Below, piece after piece: positions 48,962 to 57,126 of a stretch of 64,000 nt of DNA. Each line of letters opens with the position of its first letter. Position 1 is the stretch's first letter. The translations under genes were made by a program, and so were the position numbers. The notes beneath the pieces were generated by a model. That model was not told the origin of the DNA and made no database searches. It saw only the letters and a program-made list of their open reading frames with translations. This stretch comes from Aurantiochytrium sp. KH105. Its lineage: Eukaryota; Sar; Bigyra; Thraustochytrida; Thraustochytriidae. The stretch covers positions 62,001 to 126,000 of the forward strand of contig BGKB01000183.1 in the NCBI GenBank assembly GCA_003116975.1. Direction: 5' to 3'.

Positions 48962-49280
48962 ACTGGACGGCGCTAGAGCATCTGGTCTGGTTAATCGGGA
49001 TACGAGCCGAGGACACCGTGTATACAGCTAACCTGCTGCCAGCTACTCCAAACTCTTTTTCTCCATCCCTTTTTCCGTCTTTTCTTCCTTCTTTCTTTGT
49101 ATGTAAATTCGAGTGGAGCAGGTTGAAGATAACGTGCAGAATGTATGTTATGTGGACTACTACGTTGACCCCTTCAGCCCATCCAAAAAAACCAAAAAAA
49201 AACAGTTTCATTGACATTTGTGTATGACGTATGTAGTAGGAAAATGCATCTTCTTGGTTTTCCGCGGCGAGACCTGGTTT
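48962..49280. other. Convergent intergenic region
   Basis: This is AT-rich 3' flank between the EF-hand/SAM gene and the kinesin gene, with an A run near 49185-49202. No feature is recognised. Confidence 0.6.
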
Positions 49281-52200
49281 TTACACTTGCTGCGGGCAGT
49301 TTTCGTCGACCACGGATGCCGAAGATTGGAGCAACTGCTTTCGTTCGGCCTCCCAGGCTTCTTTTTCTCGTCGCAGCGCGTCCCGTTCGGCGCATGCTTG
49401 CTCGAGGAGCAAAATTTGGACCTCAGCTTCGTTGCCGTCTCCACCAAAGTCGGCGGCGGCAATCAAGTTGTTTCCAACGACGGGCCGACTCAAGTCCAAC
49501 GCCTCGGGCCGGCGCTCCTTGATTTGCTCAATGAGATTTTTCAGGTGCATTGACTTTTCAGAAAGTGATTTGAAGGCAGCGTTGCGCTGCTCCAGTTCAA
49601 CCTCAAGTCGCTCGGCGCGCTCTGCCTCGCGGTCCCGCACAGCGTGAAGATCCGTGATTTGAGACTCAAGTTCACGAATGTACGCAGCACTAACGTCCTC
49701 GCTTGCCTTGGCAATGGGTGGTTCTTCCGCAGCTGCCGCGCATGTGGCACCAGGAACCACGTTGTGTGTGGTGGTGGCATTGTGCTCAAAGGCGCGAAGC
49801 TTCTTACGAAGGCGATCATCGTTCTCGCGCAATCGCTGGATCTCGTCGCGCAGCCCTTGCACGTAGCGGATCCGCTGCTTGGCGTTCGTGTTTCCTGCGA
49901 GCTTGGCATTTGCTGCAGAGAGTTCCTCCACCTTGAGCTGTAGCTCGACAACACGAGCTTCGGACTCGAGGCGAAGCTGGTGCTCATCCTCTTCGGTATG
50001 CTTGATCGCATCTTCCTCGTCGACAAGTTCATGCTGGTCATCCTGACTGCGTGAGTGCTCGTCGGCATCTCCGAGTTTGAGTCGTGCGTACTGGCTCGCC
50101 AACTCTGCGATGAGATGACGTTCACGCGCACGCTGTGCCTCTTCGACCTGAGCAAGCTCACTCTTGGCCTCGGAAAGGTTCGCGCGCAAGACCTCGCTCT
50201 GCGCAGCCTCGTTCTGTGCCGTTTGCTCAACGTCTGCCTTGTCGGCAGCAAGGCGCTCGCACTCTGCTTCGGCCTCCTCGGCACGCGCGCGCTCTTTGCG
50301 GAGGCTCTCGCGAAATTGGAGGATCGCGTGCTCAAGCTCAGAGTTCTTCTGGCTCGCCTCTTGCTCGCGCGTCTCGGCCTCGGCAAGATCCGACTTGAGC
50401 TTGGCCATACGCAGACGGTCTGTGGCCTGCTGCGCCTCGCGCAGTTGAGTGAGCTGTTCAACTTCCTCCTGTAGGATCTGCTGTTGCTGCTCCTGCTCTT
50501 CCGCTTCGGCGGCGTGCTGACTGTGAGACTGCGCGAGATTTTCCACCGTCTGCTTGGCGTCNAGCGCCATGATTTCTTTGTTGGCTGCTGCCTCAGCATG
50601 CTTGAGCTGCTCGTTGGCAGCGCGAGCTTCGGCGAGCGCAGTTTCTGCAGCGGCAAATTTGGTCTCAATCTCTTTGTGCTCCTCGCGCAGAGTCGCGGTT
50701 TCCTCGCGCAATTTCTCGAGCTCTTCCTCGCGATGTTGTTCATCAAGACTGCTGAGCGCTCTTCGCTTTTGATCCTGCAACATCGACAATTCGGCCCGCT
50801 CAAGATCAGCGGGTGTTGGAGTAGGACACACAGATCCAGCTGAGCCACCCGATTCCCGGCGCCGCGTGGACATGACACGAGCGGGGGTCGAGCTGCTCGT
50901 AACGCTGGCATTGCTGCTAATGCTGATACCGCTGCTGCTAGCGCCACCCATTGCCCCCGCACCGACAGCTGTCGGCCGAGAGGATGGAGGCACAAGCGGT
51001 GGCCGCGCGCTGTCGTCATCGAACTTGGCGCCTGGGCCCGGAGGTGTGGCGGCCTGGAGCGGAGCCTCGAGGGATTTGCGCGCGCCCCCCGAACGCACCG
51101 AGTTGGTCGGGGACGGAAATCCCGTTTCGCTGATGGACTGCAGTGGCCTGGACGCGAGCAAGTCCTGGAGCTCACGTTTGCTTTCTAAAAGGACCTTGAT
51201 TTCCTTGCCGAGCTGTCGGTTCATGGCCTCCGTCTCTTTGACGGCATCGAGACGAGCTTCGTCGATGCGACGGGTTGTGCGTAGCTCTTCAAACTTGGTA
51301 CGCCAGTCAACGGCCTCTGGATTCACATCGAGAAAAATGCGTCCGAGCTGTGTTTCGTGGGCCTGCCATTTCTCCAGCGTCTGTGCGGCGAGCTCTGTGC
51401 GATCTTTGACAAGCTGGGCTACCTGCCCCGTCTTGAGCTTGAAGAGCGACTTTTGCGAAGAGAGTGCTTTTGTGAGCTGCTCACGTGCTGCTGACTGCGA
51501 TTTCACCAGCGCGGTGAGCTCCTCGGCGCGTCTCCGAGCTGCTTCAGCCGATGCAAGCGCATGAGCGAGAAGCTGCTCAACGCGCTCCAGCGCAAATTCG
51601 TCTTGCGGCGCGCTTGAAGAGGGTTCATCGCCTTCTGGATGTTTCGTGGGCGAACCCAAGGGGCGCAAGGGCCCAGAGCTGTTCGCATGCGCTGCAGCAA
51701 GTTCTGCTTTGAGGCGCTCCACTTGGGCGCGCAACGAGGCAAGGCTAGCGCTTGCAAGGTCCTCATTAACTTTGGCTTTGTTGCGCACTCGTTTCGCACG
51801 TTGCGCAAACTTGAGCGTCGACAGCGTCTCGCCAATGAAGTGCATCGATGGGTTCACATTGGCAATCATGTGCGTCTTGGAATTTCCACCGAGGGAATCG
51901 CGCAGCAGGAATGTGAGCTTGGAGTCGCGGTACTTGATGTGCGGCCTCAAGCTTGGTCCCGTAGCGTCCGCTAGCGCCGCGAGAGAGCTAATGACCGTTC
52001 CAAGGCACAGAAGCGACTTGTTGATGAAATTTGCCTCGGCAAGGCGCTCATCGGTAGCTTTGGTCAGCTTCTGCCGCTCACTTCCCGCAAGATCGACAAT
52101 GTTCACGCGCGAGGTGCGGGACACGACGACGCCGTCCGCGTCTGGCTTTCGACTCTCTAGCGTGAGTGTGAAGACAGTGTGCGAGCGGCTGCTCTCTCTG

Positions 52201-52949
52201 TTCATCGCCGTGGCCCCGACACGGCGACCCTCGGCACCACGTCGGACGGTGTCGAGCGCCTCCTGTGCGGTGTCGAAAACGACCTCGGACTGGCCCTCTA
52301 CGTAGACGCCACGCTGCATGGACTCTCGAAGTTGGAGATTTGTATCTGAGGCACCGTCCAAAAGGTCGTGCACACGCTCGTTGTAAATCTCCACGAGACC
52401 ACCTTTGCAGAGGAACTCCATTTTATCGTGCTCGCGCGCTTCCGTCTTGAAGCGCGCAAAGAGGTCTTCGAGCAGTCTAGGGAGCACGCCGCGCATTGCC
52501 GAGTCTGGGTCCTCGAGAGCCAGGTCGGGGCCAAAGATTGTATGCGTTTTTCCTGAACCGGTCTGCCCATAGGCGAGGACTGTGCAATTGAATCCTTTGA
52601 CTACCTCGGAGACCAGGGGCTCGCCGCAGGCAGCATACACTTCTTCTTGCGTGGATTTGCCGTCGAAAACGCCATCATACACGAAGCGTTGCTCTTCATT
52701 CGCGGGCGACGCGCTCGGATCGGCGCCAATGATCGTGCTCGAGATCTGCCGCACCGCCGGCGTGCCAGACCTCCGTATGGCATCGCTCTGGCCTGATACG
52801 ATCTCCGAGGGACGCACCCGCACAAAGACCTGCACGTGCGAGCCTTGCGAGCCTTGTCCGCTCGCGGCTCCGCTCACGCTGCTCCCCGCGGCGCCCTCGT
52901 CGGCGACCCGGTCCCAGCCGCGACGGTTATGCGCCATGCCCTGGGTCAT
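49281..52949 (-). CDS. Kinesin-12-like (KIF15-type) motor protein
   Basis: The protein is 1222 aa. The motor domain (about residues 38-400) has V-Q-V-F-V-R-V-R-P, the P-loop A-Y-G-Q-T-G-S-G-K-T-H-T, switch I N-R-E-S-S-R-S-H-T-V-F-T, and switch II V-D-L-A-G-S-E-R-Q. It ends with Y-R-D-S-K-L-T-F-L-L-R-D-S-L-G-G-N and F-A-Q-R-A-K. The motor is N-terminal, so it should be plus-end directed. The L-R-E-S-M-Q-R-G-V-Y-V-E-G segment and the neck resemble kinesin-12, which works in spindle assembly. The rest is nearly continuous coiled coil with Ala/Glu/Arg-rich heptads and a Ser-rich interruption (about 610-700). One undetermined base (N at 50562) makes residue 796 uncertain. Alternative start: the Met four codons in. 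Confidence 0.92.
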   Translation of the reverse strand: MTQGMAHNRRGWDRVADEGAAGSSVSGAASGQGSQGSHVQVFVRVRPSEIVSGQSDAIRRSGTPAVRQISSTIIGADPSASPANEEQRFVYDGVFDGKSTQEEVYAACGEPLVSEVVKGFNCTVLAYGQTGSGKTHTIFGPDLALEDPDSAMRGVLPRLLEDLFARFKTEAREHDKMEFLCKGGLVEIYNERVHDLLDGASDTNLQLRESMQRGVYVEGQSEVVFDTAQEALDTVRRGAEGRRVGATAMNRESSRSHTVFTLTLESRKPDADGVVVSRTSRVNIVDLAGSERQKLTKATDERLAEANFINKSLLCLGTVISSLAALADATGPSLRPHIKYRDSKLTFLLRDSLGGNSKTHMIANVNPSMHFIGETLSTLKFAQRAKRVRNKAKVNEDLASASLASLRAQVERLKAELAAAHANSSGPLRPLGSPTKHPEGDEPSSSAPQDEFALERVEQLLAHALASAEAARRRAEELTALVKSQSAAREQLTKALSSQKSLFKLKTGQVAQLVKDRTELAAQTLEKWQAHETQLGRIFLDVNPEAVDWRTKFEELRTTRRIDEARLDAVKETEAMNRQLGKEIKVLLESKRELQDLLASRPLQSISETGFPSPTNSVRSGGARKSLEAPLQAATPPGPGAKFDDDSARPPLVPPSSRPTAVGAGAMGGASSSGISISSNASVTSSSTPARVMSTRRRESGGSAGSVCPTPTPADLERAELSMLQDQKRRALSSLDEQHREEELEKLREETATLREEHKEIETKFAAAETALAEARAANEQLKHAEAAANKEIMAXDAKQTVENLAQSHSQHAAEAEEQEQQQQILQEEVEQLTQLREAQQATDRLRMAKLKSDLAEAETREQEASQKNSELEHAILQFRESLRKERARAEEAEAECERLAADKADVEQTAQNEAAQSEVLRANLSEAKSELAQVEEAQRARERHLIAELASQYARLKLGDADEHSRSQDDQHELVDEEDAIKHTEEDEHQLRLESEARVVELQLKVEELSAANAKLAGNTNAKQRIRYVQGLRDEIQRLRENDDRLRKKLRAFEHNATTTHNVVPGATCAAAAEEPPIAKASEDVSAAYIRELESQITDLHAVRDREAERAERLEVELEQRNAAFKSLSEKSMHLKNLIEQIKERRPEALDLSRPVVGNNLIAAADFGGDGNEAEVQILLLEQACAERDALRREKEAWEAERKQLLQSSASVVDENCPQQV

Positions 52950-53394
52950 GCTCGCAGGAAATCAATCACCTGCAGCGCGACGCTGAGGGCCGACGTTGGT
53001 CCCGGTTCGGCGGCGCAGGCGGGCTCTCTGTCTGTCTGGCGGGCGTCTGTATGTCTGTCTCGGTCGCCGTGCGCAGACCGGCACGCCTCGCGTGCGCAGC
53101 CGGGCGGGAGAAGGGGATTGCGATGTGGAAAGCGACTTGGCCAGGTCGCCTCGGAAAGAGGCCCAGCGATAGGTCTCTTTGGTTGTCTTCATGGGTCTCT
53201 TTTGCAATAATTGCACCTCGAGCGCGTCTGAATAACATAAATGAGGTCGACGCAACATTGCAATCCTCGAGACGGCCAGCGAGCCGGCCGAAGAGCTTTG
53301 GCGCGCGCGCGAGGCCAGCAGGCACGCAGGACAGGTAGACAGGCAGCGAGGCCAGCTTGTCGGCCAGTCAGTCAGTCAGTCAGTCAGTCAGTCA

Positions 53395-53428
<34 letters not shown>

Positions 53429-53628
53429 TTGTCAGTCAGCCTAGGCGTATCGAGGACCTCTTTGGCAGGGTGCTTAGCCAGTGTTGATCGATTTGCACAC
53501 GAGAGCTGCCTTGCGCCCAAGTGCACACGAATCACATCTGGCTGCGAGAGCAAGGAAGAAGTGACAAGACGGAGTGTGCTGAAGTGCAGATTTCACATCG
53601 TTTTGAGCCTTTGGCGGAAACATCCACA
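52950..53628. other. Divergent region between kinesin and DUF1244-MogA genes
   Basis: This is 680 bp holding a CAGT/CAGC array (53365-53440). A frame open across the array towards the plus-strand gene is compositional. No gene was seen. Confidence 0.55.
53365..53440. repeat. (CAGT)n followed by (CAGC)n array
   Basis: About nine CAGT units pass directly into seven CAGC units and return to CAGT, 190-265 bases upstream of the next start codon. Confidence 0.95.
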
Positions 53629-54630
53629 ATGGAGTCGCTTGATGCCACAACCCGGCGGGATCTTCACGCGAGTGCTTTCGACAGCCTCGTGGACCACTTG
53701 CAGAAAAACACGAGTGTACAGAACATTGACATGATGACCATCTCGGGCTTTTGCCGCAACTGCCTGAGTAAGTGGATCTTTCGCGGCGCCCGGGATCTTG
53801 GTCTGGACATTACGTACGAACAGGCGCTCGAGGATGTGTATGGGATGCCATACGGAGACTGGAAGAAGCAATATCAGACCAAGGCTTCGCCGGAAAAGAT
53901 GGCCGCTCTCGACGCCAGCAAGGAGATTCACGCGCAGCATCCTGGGCTCGACTTCAAAATTTCGGCGTCGGCCCAGGAAGGCGCCCCCGCGCGTCCTGCG
54001 GTTGCCACAAGCGCACCCACAGGCCCAATCATGTCCGATGTATGCTGCCAAGATCCTATGGAACCGAGCGGTCGATCTGCAGAGGTGGTGATCAAGAACC
54101 TCAAGTGCTGGGCCCCGACGGGTGAAGCCAAGGAAACTGTGACGTTGCGTCTCGGCATTCTCACAATCAGCGACCGCGCGTCAAAGGGCGTATACAAGGA
54201 CGAGTCAGGACCAGAGATTGCCAAGTGTGTCACTCTCTTTGCGAACGAGTTCAGTCTTGTCAAGCTTGCCGTAGAACCAACGCTACAGCTCGTTCCTGAC
54301 GAAAAGCCTGAGATCATTGCAGCCCTTCGGGAGCTTGCCGGAACGTGCAATCTCATTCTCACCACGGGTGGAACAGGACTGAGTCCGCGGGATGTGACGC
54401 CGGAGGCCACGCTCGAGGTTGTTCAACGCGAGGTGCGTGGAATTCCGGAGTCGATCCGACGCGAGACTGCAAAAGTCGAGCCCCTCGCGATGCTGTCCCG
54501 CGCCGTTGCTGGTATTTATAATGACGAGACACTCATTGTGAACCTTCCAGGGCGTCCCAAAGCAGTGCGCGAGGCGATGGCAGTCTTTTTGCCAGCTCTC
54601 CCGCATGTGTTGGCTCAATTAGAAAGCTGA
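53629..54630 (+). CDS. DUF1244 domain fused to a MogA/MoaB-type molybdopterin adenylyltransferase domain
   Basis: The protein is 333 aa from ATG 53629. Residues 5-100 match DUF1244: H-L-Q-K-N-T-S-V-Q-N-I-D-M-M, G-F-C-R-N-C-L-S-K-W, and D-V-Y-G-M-P-Y-G-D-W-K-x-x-Y-Q-T-K-A-S-P-E. A Pro/Ala-rich linker follows. Residues about 165-333 form a MoCF-binding domain: L-R-L-G-I-L-T-I-S-D-R-A-S-K-G-V-Y-x-D-E-S-G-P, L-I-L-T-T-G-G-T-G-L-S-P-R-D-V-T-P-E-A-T, and V-N-L-P-G-R-P-K-A-V. MogA/Cnx1G proteins adenylylate molybdopterin before metal insertion. DUF1244 has no assigned role; the fusion hints at a link to molybdenum cofactor. All key glycine and Asp residues of the MogA site appear present. Confidence 0.85.
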   Translation: MESLDATTRRDLHASAFDSLVDHLQKNTSVQNIDMMTISGFCRNCLSKWIFRGARDLGLDITYEQALEDVYGMPYGDWKKQYQTKASPEKMAALDASKEIHAQHPGLDFKISASAQEGAPARPAVATSAPTGPIMSDVCCQDPMEPSGRSAEVVIKNLKCWAPTGEAKETVTLRLGILTISDRASKGVYKDESGPEIAKCVTLFANEFSLVKLAVEPTLQLVPDEKPEIIAALRELAGTCNLILTTGGTGLSPRDVTPEATLEVVQREVRGIPESIRRETAKVEPLAMLSRAVAGIYNDETLIVNLPGRPKAVREAMAVFLPALPHVLAQLES

Positions 54631-55398
54631 TGATAAATAAGTCTGCTGTACTTGCATTTCCACTTTGCATCGACGTGGTGTACTACTACTTATAGGCCCT
54701 ACTAAAAAATGGCAAGCAGCAAGTCATTGCAGGGAAGCAAGCACCTTGTCACGCCTTGTCGTTACATGCGTTTCCGCGCACGCCGACCACTGCTTTCTCC
54801 AGCCAGCTCCTCCAGCTCGCACCCTTGCGCTCCAACTCGCGGGATAAAATTCATCAACATGGGACGTCTTCTCTTTCCTACGTCACTCAGGCGTTTCGGT
54901 TTTCCTCTTCCTCCCTTCCTCATGATCCGGACAACCCGTGGCCCTCGTCAACGCGCGCACTCTGCTGCTCCGGCGGTCTCGTGGCCTCACAGCATTCCGC
55001 ACCGGCCGTCATCGTCACCGCTCACAGTCGTGTCGGTCTCTTCCCTCGGACGCCGGCGTTCTCCTGGCTGCTGCCGCTCTCCCGCGCGCTGCACAGCTGC
55101 TGCTGCTGCTCGAAGTGAGTGGAAGCAACGCACACACGCTGCCTGCGCTTGTTTCGACTATAGATCGACTCGACCTAGCGCTGACAAATGTGAGTGAGTC
55201 CGTCTTGCACGCCGCGCCCCCGAAAGAAGACGCAAGGGCAGAGACCCAAAGCTGGAACAAAGCTTGGCCGGACAAGCTCGCGCGAGAGAGCAGTCAGTAG
55301 CCAGGCCCGGAGCCGAAGGCGAAGCGCGCGCGGCGGGCCCACGGGCGGCCCGCGAGGAGCGCGGGACACTCCTTTTCAGCCAGGTGGCTGCCGGCGCC
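54631..55398 (+). other. Spacer between two plus-strand genes
   Basis: This is 770 bp, becoming GC-rich from 54900. Open frames on both strands near 54940-55370 have no domain. It should hold the 3' UTR of the MogA fusion and the promoter and leader of the BAR-like gene. Confidence 0.5.
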
Positions 55399-56979
55399 AT
55401 GAGCAAGCTCTTCAAGAGCGGCAAGACGACGCTGGCGGGCAGGTTTGCCGAGCTCTCGGGCACGTCGCGGCTCCCCGACAGCATCCTGTCGAAGCGCGAT
55501 GGCATGAAGGAGATCCGGGCCGAGCTGGACGGCCTTCTCGGCGTGTTCAAGTACTGGGCCAAGGCCATCGAAGCCGTGCACGAAGCCAACAAACGCGCGC
55601 ATCTTGTTTTTCATTTTCCAGAAATGTCCTTTGCGTGCAAAGATGGCGTCCACGGCCCCAACGTCGACGACACCCAGATCCTTTCGAGGCTACAAAATGC
55701 TCGCTCTTGCATCAAGCGCAAAATCGGCCTGCTAAGTGCCATCGAAAAGCAGGTCGGCGAACTGCAAGGCCTCTTGGCGACGCGAGATCGCCTCAAACGC
55801 AGGTATGAAGACGGGCAACGAAAAGTTAGTAATGGCATGGAGAAGATCAAAAAGCTCAAGGACGAGTACGAGGAGGCAGCATGGCGGTATTTCGACGCAT
55901 TGACCGAGGCAGAGGCAAGCATGGACTTCGTCGTGGAGGAATCCAAGGGAAATGGCGGTTCTGGACTTGCGCGTGCCGAGATTTGCACGCTCAGACTGGT
56001 CCAGATGAAAATGTTCGGGCACTGTCTCAAGTACTCGCAGAGCTGCTTTGAGGAGCAGGCGGACTGTTGGAAGCAGGAAATGCGCCACAAAGAATGGGAA
56101 GCGTGGTCACAAGAGAAGGACGAAAGCGTAGCCGTCCTCAAGACAAATCTTCTTCAGCCACTTTTGCGGGAGGATCATCTTGGCTCCATTGAAAGCTTGG
56201 TAGACCGATTTGGGTCACTGTCTGCGCTGGGTTCAGCAGACTCGTTCAAATCGGATGCACCAGCGCCCCCTCCTCCTCCACCCCTTCCGCCGAGGTCCCG
56301 GGACTCTTCGTTCACGTCTGCGCACGGAGTTTCCCAAGCGAGTCCTCGGTCTCTGCAGCAGCATTACTCGTCCTCGCAAATGTCGCTCTCCTCGGTGGAA
56401 AGTCGACACTCTTTGGGAAGTCATGCTTCGTCAGAGGCGGATTCGCCGCCCTCTTCTCTACATTCGTCCCCATCCCCTTCTCCTCGTCACTCGGACGTGG
56501 GATTGTTCTCCACGGAGACCCCGCTGCAAGCCTCAACAGAGCAAGCAATCGCGCCGAGAAAGGATCTCGGCACTGGCGTCTCTTCTTTTACGAACAACAA
56601 CGATGCCCCTCCGCCGCCGCCGCCGCCGCCGCCGCCGTCCAGTGAAGTGGAACCAAAAGCGCTCGCGTCAGACGAAAGGTCGTTTGCACCACCACCTCCG
56701 CCTCCGCCTCCCCCTCCCCGTAGTGATGCTGATGCTGCTACTGCCGCTACTACACCTTCTGCTGATTTTTTTGCCATCGCCACCACGTCAATCCCTGCTG
56801 CACCAAAAGAACCCGAAAAGCTTGAACCGTCCCCGGAGGTTCTTGAACGTGTAAATCTTGCCTTTCAGATTGGTGACATGGGTACTTGGAAAGAATATAT
56901 TGACCGCTCAAGTGGCGACTCGTTCTGGGTGAACGAGAGTCTTTCTGAGATCCGCGAAGAACCACCAGACGAGGAATGA
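55399..56979 (+). CDS. BAR-like coiled-coil protein with poly-proline tracts and WW-like tail
   Basis: The protein is 526 aa from ATG 55399 (M-S-K-L-F-K-S-G-K-T-T). Residues 10-260 are helical and charged in the manner of a BAR/sorting-nexin-type membrane-curving dimer: I-R-A-E-L-D-G-L-L, L-L-S-A-I-E-K-Q-V, M-E-K-I-K-K-L-K-D-E-Y-E-E-A-A-W-R-Y, F-E-E-Q-A-D-C-W. From 285 on it is Ser/Pro-rich and disordered, with three proline tracts (6-10 Pro) that could bind SH3, WW or profilin-type domains. The last 35 residues have a WW-like pattern, T-W-K-E-Y-I-D-R-S-S-G-D-S-F-W-V-N-E. A role in membrane-actin coupling is plausible. The BAR assignment is from pattern only. Confidence 0.6.
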   Translation: MSKLFKSGKTTLAGRFAELSGTSRLPDSILSKRDGMKEIRAELDGLLGVFKYWAKAIEAVHEANKRAHLVFHFPEMSFACKDGVHGPNVDDTQILSRLQNARSCIKRKIGLLSAIEKQVGELQGLLATRDRLKRRYEDGQRKVSNGMEKIKKLKDEYEEAAWRYFDALTEAEASMDFVVEESKGNGGSGLARAEICTLRLVQMKMFGHCLKYSQSCFEEQADCWKQEMRHKEWEAWSQEKDESVAVLKTNLLQPLLREDHLGSIESLVDRFGSLSALGSADSFKSDAPAPPPPPPLPPRSRDSSFTSAHGVSQASPRSLQQHYSSSQMSLSSVESRHSLGSHASSEADSPPSSLHSSPSPSPRHSDVGLFSTETPLQASTEQAIAPRKDLGTGVSSFTNNNDAPPPPPPPPPPSSEVEPKALASDERSFAPPPPPPPPPPRSDADAATAATTPSADFFAIATTSIPAAPKEPEKLEPSPEVLERVNLAFQIGDMGTWKEYIDRSSGDSFWVNESLSEIREEPPDEE

Positions 56980-57126
56980 GCTTCGCGTATCAAGACTCGT
57001 TCTTTTCTTCCTTTCTCCCTTCCTTCCTTTCTTTCTTTCGATCTTAAAAGCAACTTCTTCTTTTATCTTGATTTTCTCTTCCTGACGCGCACTACGTGTA
57101 GAGTCTTGTCTTCTTCCCATTGTCAA

